64,000 nucleotides of DNA from Closterium sp. Naga37s-1. Taxonomy: Eukaryota > Streptophyta > Zygnematophyceae > Desmidiales > Closteriaceae. The translations under genes were made by a program, and so were the position numbers. The stretch is taken from positions 2,023,001 to 2,087,000 of the forward strand of contig CANJKZ010000108.1 of the NCBI GenBank assembly GCA_947471745.1, given 5' to 3'. Of this stretch, positions 1-12,461 are shown piece after piece; positions within the stretch are counted from its first letter, which is position 1; the number at the start of each line of letters is the position of its first letter. Below the pieces are notes generated by a model. The model saw nothing but the letters and a program-made list of their open reading frames with translations. It had not been told where the DNA came from and ran no database searches.

Positions 1-3000
1 GACGGAGGACAGACAGACGCAGACTCAGCAACAAGACCGGCAGCGTAGTCTAGACGACAGCGAGCAGCAAAGTCGACGAGCTCAGCAACAAGTGCAGACG
101 CAGCAGTGGACTCAAAAGAGGGGTCAGTGACGACAGTAGCAAGGAGACGTGTGACAGCAGGACTGGCAGCACGAAGAGAGTCCGACTCCGGGTCAGGAAG
201 AGCAGGAAGAGAGGACTCAGGAGGAGAAGGCAAAGGGGCACGCAGAGGAGCAGTGGACGGACGCAGAGACATCCGGTGCGTGCCAGGGACAGGAGGAGGA
301 CGCTGACGCGAACCACGACCACTAGTGCGAGCAGCACGGACAGGCGACGCAGGGCGAGACGCAGGCTCACGACGCTCAGCAAGACCTCCAGTAGGACCAG
401 TGTAGGGAGAAGGAGCGGGCAGTGGGGAGGCCGGCTGTAACTGTAACTGTGACAGGACAGGCTGTGGACACTCTAAGGGAGGAGGAGGACCAGTAGAAGG
501 CGGGAGACCAAGAACCTGCTGAAGGAGCGGAACGAAGTACGGTCTAGGCCGCGCGGCGACTCCAGACACAGCAGGGACAGCACCAGTACCCCCAGCGGGA
601 GCACCAGCGCCAGCAGCACCTCCAGCTCCAGGACCTCCAGCAGCACCAGTAGCACCCCCAGCAGGACCGCCTCCAGGACCGACAGCAGTAGCCTCAGCGC
701 CAACGCCCTCAGCAGCTCCAGCTCCAGCACCTCCGGGACCCGCGGCACCAGCACCCTCAGCAGCCGAAGAACCTCCAGCTCCAGCAGCACGCCTCCAGCG
801 CCGGGCAAACCACTCGCGCAGCTCCTGTGGAGAGAGAGGCTCCCGCCGAGGCGAAGCACCCGGAGAACCGCCAGGTCCCGCACCGCCAGACGCCACAAGG
901 GGAGGTCCAGTGGCCGCAGGCTCCGCAGCTCCAGGCTCAGCACCTCCAGACGCAGCACCCCCTGGCTCAGCACCCCCAGTAGCAGTACCCCACGGCTCAG
1001 CACCCCCAGACTCCGCACCCCCAGGCTCAGCACCCCCAGTCGCAGCACCCCCAGGCTCAGCACTCCCAGACTCCGCACCCCCAGGCTCAGCACCCCCAGT
1101 CGCAGTACCCCCAGGCTCAGCACCCCCAGACTCAGCACCCCCAGGCTCAGCACCCGCAGCAGGACCAGAGTCACCAGCAACCTCGACCGGCTCGACTGCG
1201 TCTACCTGGGACACACCTGAAGGGGCAGGACCCTGAGGGGGAAGGGGGTCTACCGGGGGGGGACCTGGCACAAGGAAGTGCGGTGGCGGGGGGAGGGAAG
1301 GAGTGCGGTAGGGGAAGAGGCGGTAGAAGGGGACTGACTCGTCGAACGTGACGTCCTGGGAGGACAGAACACGACGAGAGGAGGGGTGGTAGAACTGCCA
1401 CCCTGGAGCGTCAGGGGGGAAGCCGAGGAAGACACAGGGAGCAGCACGAGGGGACAGCTTGTCCGCAGACAAGTCGCGGACAAACGCCCGAGATCCCCAG
1501 ACACGGAACGCAGACGCATCGCCGACCTTCCCCGTCCACAGCAGAGCTGGGGAGGTCTCCGGCCGGGAGACCCTGGGGTGAAGGTTGATCTGATGCGCCG
1601 CGTACCGAACCGCAAACGGCCACAGAAAATGGGGGGCAGCCGCATGCATCATGGACGTACGAGCGACGTCCATGACCATGCCAATGCGGCGCTCAGCAAT
1701 CCCATTTTGCTGTGGTGAGTCCGGAAGCGTAAAGGTCTGGCGGATGCCTCGTGCACGACAGTAGGCTCGCAGAAGGCCAGAGGAGAACTCTCCACCTCGG
1801 TCAGAGTGCAGACGCAGAACAGGAAAGTCCGAGCCGAAGCTCCTCCTGAGCTGGAGACGAGCTGCGCGGATCCAGTCGATCAACACCTCAGTGACATCAC
1901 CCTTGCTGCGCAAGGGGAAGACTGAGGTGTAACGCGAGTAGTCGTCAACCACCAGCAGGAAGTAGCGCTCGTGACCCTGCCCACGGACGCGGGCGGGGCC
2001 CCACACGTCCATGTGAAGCGTCTGCAGAGGAGCCTCTGTCGGGGGAAACTGGGAGGAGTGAGGGGCAGCCCGGAGCCGCCCCTCGACACAGGGGACACAA
2101 GAAGGTCCTGGTCCCGAAGGAAGGGGAGGGAGAGACCGGGGAAGACCAGAGACAAGGACACGGGAAGCCATGCCCCGAAGACGAAGCAAGGAGGGGTGGC
2201 CAAGACGGTGGTGCCACAGGAGAGTCTCGTGAGACAGGCGGCGACACGAGCAGGGGGCAGACTCAGGACCAGACCTGGACGCAGCAGCAAACACCTGACC
2301 CGACGCAGCTACCTGGCCAGACGCAGGGACAGGAGGAGACGCAGTGGTCAGTGTGTAGAGACTCGACCCTGGCCGACGCGAGAACGTGGCCAGGTGTCGG
2401 CCTGTGCGGGCATCCGAGCAGTGGGTCACCCGCTGACTCGCAGGAGTAAACTGGTGAACCCCCGCATCCTGCAGGTCAGCACCACTCACCAAGTTCGTCG
2501 AGAACGAGGGGAGGTACAGACCAGACAAGGTGCCCGAGGGGGCAGCCGGACACGGGAGGACAGTGGAGAAGTGAGAGAGGACAGGACCCCCAGAGGGGTC
2601 AGCCAGGGAGACTGCAACCGGCCGGCCAAGCGGCGTGAGTGTGGTGCGGTCTCGAAAGAAGGAGCGAGAAGCCCCTGAGTCAAGTGTGAAGGTGAGGGAG
2701 GCCGAAGCCGACGCAGTACCTGAGAGCGCAGCCTCACCAGTACCTGAGAGTGCAGACGCACTGGCACCTAGAGCAGCAGCCGCAGAAGTACCTGGCGCAG
2801 CAGTACCAATGCCCGGGTCGGGCGGGAAATACTGGTAACAGTCACCCTCCTCACTAATAGTCACAGCATACATGGCAGCAAGGATAGCATCAAAGTCAAG
2901 ATCAAAGACAGCTACGCCAGCCCTAGACAGCTCTCCCCAACGGGGAATCTCACTGGCCTCGGGGAACTGCTGACGCCAAGCGTCCGTCAGGCGGCCAAAG

Positions 3001-3147
3001 CAGCGCTGAGTGGGGTGCGCACCCCCACACTGCTCACCCGCTCGGTCACCGGAACGAAGGACGTAGGTGCACGGACCAAAACCCCCACCCCGCTGACGCT
3101 GCGTGTACCACTCACGGAGCTGCTGGGGCGGGGGGATGTCCCGCGAA

Positions 3148-3182
<35 letters not shown>

Positions 3183-5391
3183 ACGCTGGCCACCACCAGG
3201 GCCGCTACGCTGCGGGGCACCACCCCGACCAGCTCCACCCCCTCCGCCACCGCTGCCTCCACCTCCACCACCACCGCTGCCTCCGCTCCCACCGCTGCCG
3301 CCACCACCGCCTCCTCCTCCGCTGCTGCCACCGCCACCACCGCCCCCGCCACCACTCCCACCGCCACCCCCACTCCCTCCTCCGCCCCCACCGCCTCCTC
3401 CACCGCCCCCGCCAGCTCCACCCGCGCCCTTGCCCCCCTTGCCCCTGCCAGGGCGGCGTCTCCCGCTAGGGGCAGACGCCGCGCAGACCGACTCAAGACC
3501 AAGCAGGTCGGCAGCAGCAGCAGAGGCAACAGAGGGCAGCAGGGGGGAAGGAGAACACCCCTCAAAGATGGGGGTGCGAGGGTCACCACGAGAGGCTCCT
3601 ACAGCGACGATGCTCTTCTCCGCCGCCAGGAGGGACTTCTCGAGGAGGTCGACAGTGAGAGTGGTGGGACAGACCGAGAGGTAGTGGTCCCTGACTACGC
3701 GAAGGGAGTCAGGGAGGCGTGTGACTATGTAATAGAGAGTGATGTACATGGGGGGGGGGTTCTTGGCGCAGAACTCAGCAGGAAGGGCGGCGCGGGTAGC
3801 GAGTGTCACTAGTGCGGAGGTGCGTAATGAGGTCAGCGACAGTGGGAAAGGCAGTAAGGTCAGGAAAGAGGTACGGTAGCATGAGGCGGCTCAGGGCAGC
3901 AGTGGCAGGGGAAGAGTAGCGCGCAACTACAGCGTCGTACAAGGTCTGAGCACTCTTGTACTGACTAAAGTGCGCGCGCTCAGTGGTAGGCAGGTGGCGA
4001 CGCACAGCAAGACGTGCAGCAGCATCGCGGGTGGCCCACTGAGAGCGAACAGTGGGGTCAGCATCAGTAGCAGGGGCAGGAGAGGCGCCAGAGGTGAGGT
4101 CAAAGAGGGAAAGACCGTCCGCCCTATCGCACTGTAAGAACAGCTGCAGGTCGTCGACCCAGACCTCAAAGTCAATGGCTCGACCCTCAGCGTCAAAAGC
4201 GAGGACACTAGGGGTAGCCATGACGACGACAGACGAGCAGTGCAAGCAGTAGGGGAAGGGCACGCAGTGACAGTGGGGCTGTGCTCACCGGACAGGGCAG
4301 GTCGGGCGGCTCGGCAGTAGGGCGGCTCGGCTGCTCAGCGGCTCGGCGGCAGGGCGGCTCGGCTGCTGGGCGGCTCGGCTGTTGGGCGGCTCGGCGGCAG
4401 TGCGGCTCGGCTCCCGGGCGGCTCGGCGGCAGGGCGGCTCGGCTCCCGGGCGGCTCGGCGGCAGGGCGGCTCGGCTCCCGGGCGGCTCGGCGGCAGGGCG
4501 GCTCGGCTCCCGGCGGTTCTGCTGCTAGGCGGCTCCCGCAGGTAGGGCGGCGGTAGGGCCGCAGGTAGGGCGGCGGGCGGGCCGTAGGTAGGGCGGCGGG
4601 GGGGGGGGGCCGTAGGTAGGGCAGCGGGCTGGCCGCAGGTAGGGTGGCGGGCGGGCCGCAGGCAGGGCGGCGGTAGGGCCGCAAGTAGGGCGGCGGGCGG
4701 GCCGCAGTTAGGGCGGTGGGCGGGCCGCAGGTAGGGCGGCTGGCGGGCCGCAGGTAGGGCAGCGGGCGGGCCGCGACGTGAGGGCGGCGGGGCCGCTGTA
4801 GTGGGGCGGCGGGGCCGCTTAGCAGTGGGCGGCGGGGCCGCGTGAGCAGGGCGGCGGGGCCGCGTGAGCAGGGCGGCGGGGCCGCGAAGAGAGATGGCGG
4901 CGGGGCCGCGAAGACGGGCGGCGGGGCCGCAACGAGAGAGGCGGCGGGGCCGCAGAAAAGGGCGGCGACGGGCCGTAGGCGGCGCGAAGCCGCAGGTAAG
5001 GGCGGCGACGGGCCGGGGCGGCGCGAAGCCGCCGGTGAGGGCGGCGCAAAGCCGCGGTAAGGGCGGCGACGGGCCGGGAAAAGGGCGGCGCGCCGCAGTC
5101 GCTAGGGCGGCTCGACGCGACCGTAAGGGCGGCGCGACGGGCCGCTAGGTGCGACTCGACGGGCCGCTAAAAAGAAAAAAAAAGGCAGGCGCGACTCGAG
5201 GCTCGCTTCGGTGGGCCCAAGGAACAGTCCCTAGGAGGGGACCTGCTCTGATTCCATGTGATAATGAGAACGAGAATGAGTGAACTATGAAATGAAGTGA
5301 GTACAAATAGGAAACCCTAATTGGGTTGTACCCCCTATGGGATGCCCCACTATAGCCTACACAACAGCATAAGCTATATAATGTTCTGACA
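1..5391 (-). mobile_element. Ty1/copia LTR retroelement A, 5' part, fossil, cut by window start
   Basis: A Ty1/copia element read from right to left. Parts in order on the minus strand: a 5' LTR at 5391-5257; a primer-binding site just inside it that resembles the 3' end of initiator Met-tRNA; a very GC-rich, internally repetitive leader at about 5240-4260; a gag region from about 4221; a Gly-rich, triplet-repeat tract at about 3430-3150; an aspartic protease region with an LDSGAS-type motif near 2680; an integrase region at about 2400-1250; and an Ala/Pro-rich tandem-repeat linker to about 470. The reverse transcriptase lies beyond the window start. It is clearly related to element B at 5647-12461, with the same domain order and similar LTRs, but is diverged from it. 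Treated as a fossil: the visible part looks broken in several places. Age cannot be given because only one LTR is visible. Confidence 0.88.
5257..5391 (-). repeat. 5' LTR of copia element A (135 bp)
   Basis: The segment begins TG and ends CA on both strands and abuts a primer-binding-site match on its left. In minus orientation it shares blocks with the 131-bp LTRs of element B, including TAGTGGGG and GGGGTACAAC. The flanking pentamer at 5392-5396 is AGCTC; its partner would lie outside the window. Confidence 0.85.
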
Positions 5392-5646
5392 AGCTCTACT
5401 TGCCCAAACGCTCCGTTCTTTATCGGAGTCTCCTTGCAATACTTATAGATGCTCCACAAACATTGAGCTCAATTCAAAATAGAGGGTTGTGCAAATCTTT
5501 CTTTTACCAGCTCGATACTTATGCAAGTTTGCCTAGTTTTGCATTTATGTCTGAAAACAAAGCCCTACTTGTCCAGACGCCTATATGTTTTTATGGGAGT
5601 CTCCCTGCACTACGTAAAGATGCCGCGCAATAAATAAGGTCAACCC
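5392..5646. other. 255-bp spacer between two head-to-head copia elements, with an internal diverged repeat
   Basis: This is the only non-element DNA between the two retroelements. It is AT-richer than its neighbours. Two diverged copies of a ~55-bp unit lie at about 5398-5455 and 5568-5625. Both read as CTTG-CCA-ACGC, then GGAGTCTCC, then TGCA-TAC. No gene is seen. Confidence 0.55.
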
Positions 5647-5777
5647 TGTCAAGCTTATATGCTATAGTCTATGTAGGCTGTAGTGGGGTAGCTCATATGG
5701 GGTACAACACTTTTAGGTTTTCCTACTTGTACCCACATTGCTGCTAGTTTCATCATTCCTCGTTCTATCTTTTCACA
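5647..5777 (+). repeat. 5' LTR of copia element B (131 bp)
   Basis: It starts TGTCAAGCTT and ends TTTTCACA, and is followed directly by the primer-binding site TGGTTTCAGAGC. It is preceded by the target-site duplication AACCC. Confidence 0.95.
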
Positions 5778-8700
5778 TGGTTTCAGAGCAGGTTCCCTAG
5801 TGGGAACGTTTTTTTAAGGGCCCACCACGATTTTTTTCCTGCCCTGCCCGAAGCGCGCTGCCGCGCTTGCCTGTCCTGTCGCGCGCCTCGCGCCTGCCTC
5901 ACCTGCGCCCTTGCGCCTGCCCTGATGTGCGCCGTCGAGCGCCTGCCCTTGCTGCGGCCGCCGTCGCGCGCCTGCCCTACCTGCCGCCCGTTGAGCGCCT
6001 GCCCTGCCGCCGCCCGTCGCGGCCCTGCCCTAAGCGCCCGTCGTGCGCCTACCCTGCCGCCGCCCGTCAAAGCGCCGGCCCTACCCGCCCGTCGAGCGCC
6101 GGTCCTACCCGCCCGTCGAGCGCCTGCAGCCGCCCTCCAAGCGCCTGCCCTGCTGCCGCCCAGTCGCGGCCCTGCCCTGCTGCCGCCCCATCGCGGCCCT
6201 GCTCTGCCGCCGCCTCGTCGCGGCCCTGCCCTACCGCCGCCCCAGTCGCGGCCCTGACCTAACCGCCAGCTGCGGCCCTGCCCTGCACCCGCCCCTGGTA
6301 AGCGCCCGCCTGCCTGCCTGCCGCGCCGCGCCGCCCAGCCGAGCCGCGCCGCCCAGCCGAGCCGCACTGCCCTGCCGAGCTGCGCCGCCCAGCCAAGCCG
6401 CGCCGCCCTACCGAGCCGCGCCGCCCTGCCGAGCCGCGCCGCCCTGCCCTACTGAGCAGCGCTGCCCTGCCCGCGCTGCCCCTTCTACTGCAGGTGTTAC
6501 TGCTGCTACTGCTGCTACTCCTCCCCTGCCACTGCTGCCCTCAGCCGCCTCATGCTGCTGTACCTGTTCCCTGACCTAGCCGCCTTTGCCACAGTCGCTG
6601 ACCTCATTACTCACCTCCGCACTAGTGACGCCCGCTACCGCGCTGCGCTTCCCACCGAGTTCTGCGCCAAGAACCCCCCCCCCCATGTACATCACCCTCT
6701 ACTACCTAGTCACCCGTCTCCCAGACTCCCTTTCCTCAGTCAGGGACCACTTTCTCTCCCTTTGCCCCACCGAGCTCACCGTCGACCTGCTAGAGGAGCG
6801 CCTCACTGCAGCTGAGAAGAGTATAGTTCCTGTAGGTGCTTCTCGCGGCGACCCTCGCGCCCCTTTCTTTGAGGGGTGTTCCCCCGTTCCCCTTCTGCCC
6901 TCTGTTGCTTCTGCTGCTGCTGTCGACCTAGTTGGCACCGAGGAGGTCGGGGTTGCGTCTGCTCCTAGTGGGAGGCGCCACAACGGCAAGGGCAAGGGGG
7001 GCAAGGGTGGTGGAGGGGACGGCGGAGGCGGTGGTGGAGGCGGTGGAGGAGGCGGAGGGGGTGGCGGTGGAGGTGGGGGTGGTGGCGGGAGTGGGGGCGT
7101 CGGTGGCGGCGGTGGAGGTGGTGGAGGCAGCGGCAGCGGCGGTGGAGGTGGCGGCGGCGGTGGTGCTGGTCGAGGTGGAGCCGCGCAGCGTGGAGGCTTT
7201 GGCGGTAGCCAGCGCCAGCAGCAGCCGCGTCCCCGTAAGACCCCGTCGCCCCAGCAGCTTCGTGAGTGGTATGCTGGGCGTGGGAGGTCTGGGGGTGCTG
7301 GTCCCTGCACTTACGTTCTCCGCACCGGCGTGCGCCGTGGGGAGACGTGCGGCCTGCCACACTCGACGCACTGCTGCTTCGGTCGCCTGTCTGACGCCTG
7401 GCGCGCACAGTTTCCTGACGCCGCTGAGCTCCCTAGCTGGGCTGATCTGCTTAGGCAGAATGTTGATATCTTTGCTCTTGACTATGATGCTATCCTTGCT
7501 GCCATGTATGCTGTGACTATTAGTGCTGAGGGTGACTGTTACCTGTGTGTGCCGCCCGACCCAGGTATAGAGTCTGCTGCTCTAGGTGCTGGTGAAGCTG
7601 CTGCTCTAGGTGCTAGAGAGTCTGCTGCTCCAGGTGCTGGTGAGTCTGCTCTCTCTGGTACTGCGCCTGCTGAGGCCTTGCACACCTTCACACTTGACTC
7701 AGGTGCTTCCCGCTCCTTCTTTCGCGACTGCACCACACTCACGCCGCTCAGTCGGCCAGTTGCAGTCTCCCTGGCGGACCCCTCTGGGGGCCCGGTCATT
7801 GCACGCTCCTCCACTGTTCTGCCGTGACCAGCGGTTCCGTCTGGCTCACTGTCAGGTCTTCACCTCCCCTCGTTCTCTACGAACTTGGTGAGTGGAGCTG
7901 ACATCCAGGATGTCTGGGTTGACCAGTTCACTCCTGGAGGTCAGCGTGTGACCCACTGTACGTGCTCCCGGACTGGTCGGCACCTGGCCACGTTCACCCG
8001 AGCGCCTGGCTCGAGTCTGTACACACTGACTACTGTGTCCCCTCAGGTAGCTGCGTCTGCGTCTGCGTCAGGTCAGCTAGCGGCCCCCTGCTCGTGTCGC
8101 CCTCTGTCGCACCGGACCGTCCTTTGGCACCACCGTCTTGGTCACCCCTCGGTGCAGCGCCTCCGTAGCATGCACCGACGTCTCCTTGTCTCTGGACTTC
8201 CAAAGACTCTGCCTCCTCTCCCACCCTCGCCTGCTCCTCCCTGCCTTCCCTGTGTCGAGGGGCGGCAGCGCGCCGCTCCTCACTCCTCCTCGTTCCCCCC
8301 GACGACTGCTCCCCTGCAGACCCTCCACATGGACGTGTGGGGCCCAGCCCGCGTCCGTGGACAGGCCCGCGAGCGGTACTTTTTGCTGGTCGTGGACGAC
8401 TACACGCGTTACACCACGGTCTTCCCCTTGCGCACCAAGGGTGAGGTCCCTGATGTTTTCATCCCTTGGATCCACGATGTTCGTCTCCAGCTCCGCGAGC
8501 GATTCGAGACGGACCTTCCCGTCCTGCGTCTGCACTCTGACAGAGGTGGTGAGTTTTCCTCCAACATTCTGCGGGACTTTTGTCGTGGGGAGGGCATTCG
8601 CCAGACGTTCACGCTTCCGGCCTCACCGCAGCAGAATGGGGTTGCTGAGCGTCGCATTGGATTAGTCATGGAGGTCGCTCGTACCTCCATGGTCCATGCG

Positions 8701-11700
8701 GCTGCCCCCCATTTTCTGTGGCCATTTGCGGTCCGATACGCTGCGCATCAGCTCAACCTCTGGCCCTGTGTCTATTTGCCGGAGACCTCGCCCACACTGC
8801 GGTGGACGGGGAAGGTTGGCGATGCGTCGGTGTTCCGGGTCTGGGGTTCTCGTGCCTTTGTCCGCGATACTACTGCGGACAAGCTCTCCGCACGCACTAT
8901 TCCCTGCGTCTTCCTTGGCTTTGTCCCTAACGCGCCTGGCTGGCAGTTTTACCACCCCACCTCGCGCCATGTCCTCCCCTCTCAGGACGTCACGTTTGAC
9001 GAGTCGGTTCCCTTTTACCGTCTCTTCCCCTACCGCACTGCCTCTCTCCCCCCCCCCGCCGCTCTTCCTTGCACCAGGTCCTCCTCCGGTAGACCCCCTC
9101 CCCCCTCAGGGTCCTGCTCCCTCAGGTGTGTCTCAGGTAGACGCTGTCGAGCCTGTCGAGGTAGCGGTTGACTCTGGTGCTGCTCCTGGGGATGGTGCTG
9201 CTGGGGGTACTGAGCCTGCGCGTGCGGAGCCTGGGGGTGCTGAGCCTGAGCGTGTGGAGCCTGGGGGTGCTGAGCCTGAGCGTGCGGAGCCTGGGGGTGC
9301 TGAGCCTGAGCGTGCAGAGCCTGGGGGTGCTGAGCCTGGGGTTGCTGAGTCTGAGGGTGCGGAGCCTGGGGGTGCTGAGCCTGGGGGTGCTGAGTCTGAG
9401 GGTGCTGAGCCTGTGGTTGCTAAGACTGGGGGTGTTGAATCTGCTGGAGTTCCTGCAGGTGCCTCGTCTCGGCGGGAGCCTCTCTCTCCACCGCAGCTGC
9501 GCGAGTGGTTTGCTCACCGGTGGAGACTCCAGCGAGGTGCTGCTGGAGCTGGAGCTGCTGGGGGTACTGGAGCTGCTGGAGCTAGAGGTGCTGCTGGTGC
9601 CGGAGCTGCTGGAGGTGCTGGAGCTGCTGGTCCCGGAGGTGCTCGTACTGGAGGTATTGGAGCTGCTGGGGCTGGTGGTACTACAAGAGTTGGAGCTGGA
9701 GGCGCTGGAGCTGGTGCTGCTGGAGGTGCTGCTGGAGCTGGAGCTGCTGGAGGTGCTGGAGCTGGTGGTGCTGCGGGAGTTGGAGCTGGAGACCCTGGAG
9801 CTAGGGGTACTGGTGCTGTCTCGGCCGTACTACGTTCCGCTCCTTCAGCAGGTTCTTGGCCTCCCGCCTTCGACTGGTCATACTCCTCCCTTACTGAGTC
9901 CACCGCCTGACCAGTCGCAGTCGCAGTTACAGCCAGCCTCTCCACTGCCTGGTCCTTCTCCTTACTCTGGGCCGACTAGAGGTCTTACGGAGCGTCGTGA
10001 GCCTGAGTCTCGTCCTGCGTCGCCTGAGTCTCGTCCTGAGTCGCCTGTTCGCGCTGTTCGCACTGGTCGTCGTGTTCCGCGTCAGCGTCCTCCTGCTGTT
10101 CCAGGCACACACCAGATTGCACTTCGTCCTTCCGCTGCTCCACAGCGTGTCCCTCTGCCGTCTCCTCCTGCGTCCTCTCTTCCTGACGTCCCTGACCCGC
10201 CGTCGGACCTTGCTCGTGCTGCCAGTCCTACTGTCACGCGTCTTCTCGCTACTGTTGTCACTGAACCTTCGTTTGAGTCCACTGCTGCGTCTGCCCTAGT
10301 TGCTGAGCTTGTTGAATTTGCTGCCGCCTGTCGTCTAGACTACGCCGCTAGTCTTGTTGCTGAGTCTGAGTCTGTCTGTCCTCCGTCCGTCGGGGGTGAG
10401 TGTGCTCTTGGCACGGACGTCCTTGAGGACAGACAGGAGGAGTTTGAGTGTTTTGCCGCTGCTTTACCTCATCTCGTATCCATGCTGCTTGCACATGAGG
10501 GAGACCCGGATGCACCAGACATCACGACCCCGCGCTCTTACGCAGAGGCGATAGAGGGTCCCTACTCCTCTTAGTGGCAGACAGCCATGGACGCAGAGAT
10601 GGCTTCCTGGAAGTCCACAGGCACCTACGTCGACGAGGTTCCCCCACTTGGGGCGAACATCGTCAGTGGCATGTGGATTTTCAGGGTGAAGCGGCCGCCG
10701 GGTTCTCCGCCTGTCTTCAAGGCGCGTTACGTTGCACGAGGCTTCAGTCAGCGAGAGGGAGTTGACTTCTTCCAGACCTTCTCCCCTACCCCGAAGATGA
10801 CCACTCTTTGGGTACTGCAGCACGTCGCCGCTAAGCGTGACTACGAGCTTCACTCTCTTGACTTCAGCACAGCCTTCCTACAGGGCAGCCTGCACGAGGA
10901 GATCTGGCTGCGCCGCCCACCTGGCTTCACTGGGTCGTTTCCTGCTGGTACCCAGTGGAGCCTCCGGCGGCCAGTCTACGGTCTCCGCCAGGCGCCCCGT
11001 GAGTGGCACGACACACTGAGGACGACGCTTGCGGCTCTTGGGTTTGCTCCTTCCACTGCTGACCCGTCGCTGTTTCTACGCACCGACAGTTCTCTGCCGC
11101 CGTTCTACGTCCTCGTGTACGTCGACGACTTGGTCTTTGCTACTGCTGACACTGAGGGACTCGCCCACGTGAAGTCGGAGCTGCAGAAGAGACACACGTG
11201 CACAGACCTGGGTGAGCTGCGCAGCTATCTTGGCTTGCAGATCACCCGGGACAGAGCACAGCGCACCATTACCTTGACTCAGTCACACATGGTGCAGCAG
11301 GTCCTTCAGCACTTCGGCTTCACGTACTCCTCGCCACAGTCCACTCCTCTGCCTACTCGCCACTCGCTCTCAGCTCTGCCTTCGGATGAATATGTAGAGC
11401 CGAGTGGCCCGTATCCAGAGCTTGTGGGCTGCCTCATGTACCTGATGACCTGCACTCGACCTGACCTTGCATACCCTCTTAGCATCCTGGCACGCTATGT
11501 TGCTCCTGGGAGACACCGGAAGGAGCACATGGATGCCGCTAAGAGGGTGTTGCGCTACTTGTGCAGTACGTCGGGCATGGGGCTCGTGCTTGGAGGACGG
11601 GCTCGAGTTGTCCTCACTGGTCACGCAGACGCTTCCTGGGCTGACGACTTGGCTACGCAGCGATCGTCACAGGGTTACACTTTCAGCCTTGGCTCCGGCT

Positions 11701-12330
11701 CTGTTTCGTGGCGGTCTACCCGCTCGTCTTCTGTTCTCAGCTCCAGCTGTGAGGCTGAGATCTACGCAGGGGCCATGGCTGCACAGGAGTTACGTTGGCT
11801 CACCTACCTACTGACCGACCTGAGAGAGCCACCTCGTTCTCCTCCAGTTCTGTACGTCGACAACAAGGCCATGATTGCCTTGTGTCAGGAGCACAGACTG
11901 GAGCACAGAACGAAGCACATCGCTCTGCGCTACTTCCTTGCTCGAGAGTTGCAGCAGCGTGGTCAGCTTCGTCTTGCTTACGTGGCCACTCAGGCCAACA
12001 CTGCTGATATCTTCACCAAGGCACTTCAGCCTTGTGATCATCAGCGTTTCTGTACTGTTCTAGGCCTTGTGCCCACTTGGCCTCACTTGCTCACTTCTTG
12101 ACTTTGCTTGTACTGTGATCTCTATACTTATACCAGCATACTTACTCTTGCTAGGTTGTGATCACTTTACTGCTTGTTCTCCTTTAAATAACTCTGCATG
12201 TGAACTGGCCTTGTGGCCATTTGCTTGTGCTCAGAATGCGTGGTGACGTCGTGATCCACCCTGAGCTTGCTTTGCTTTTCTTGACTGGTCTTGTGACCTC
12301 TTTTTCTCTCCTACTTTGCCTATGGGGGTG

Positions 12331-12461
12331 TGTCAAACTTATATGCTATAGTCTATGTAGGCTGTAGTGGGGTAGCTCATATGGGGTACAACACTTTTAG
12401 GTTTTCCTACTTGTACCCACATTGCTGCTAGTTTCATCATTCCTCGTTCTATCTTTCCACA
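12331..12461 (+). repeat. 3' LTR of copia element B (131 bp)
   Basis: It starts TGTCAAACTT and ends TTTCCACA, and matches the 5' LTR except at two positions. It is preceded by the G-rich tract TATGGGGG and followed by the target duplication AACCC. Confidence 0.95.

Larger units (their letters stand above)
5647..12461 (+). mobile_element. Ty1/copia LTR retroelement B, full-length layout, fossil
   Basis: LTRs lie at 5647-5777 and 12331-12461, flanked by the target duplication AACCC (5642-5646 and 12462-12466). A primer-binding site resembling initiator Met-tRNA starts at 5778. A GC-rich repetitive leader follows, then a gag region to about 7500 that includes a long poly-Gly tract near 7010-7170. 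The aspartic protease motif LDSGAS is near 7700. The integrase catalytic region spans about 8300-8700. A Glu/Pro/Gly tandem-repeat linker covers about 9180-9830. Reverse transcriptase spans about 10680-11360, with the copia-type YVDDL box near 11120, and RNase H about 11600-12050. A G-rich tract precedes the 3' LTR. The order protease, integrase, RT, RNase H is diagnostic of copia. The LTRs differ at 2 of 131 positions, so it is young. It appears broken, with roughly three to five breaks. Confidence 0.95.
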
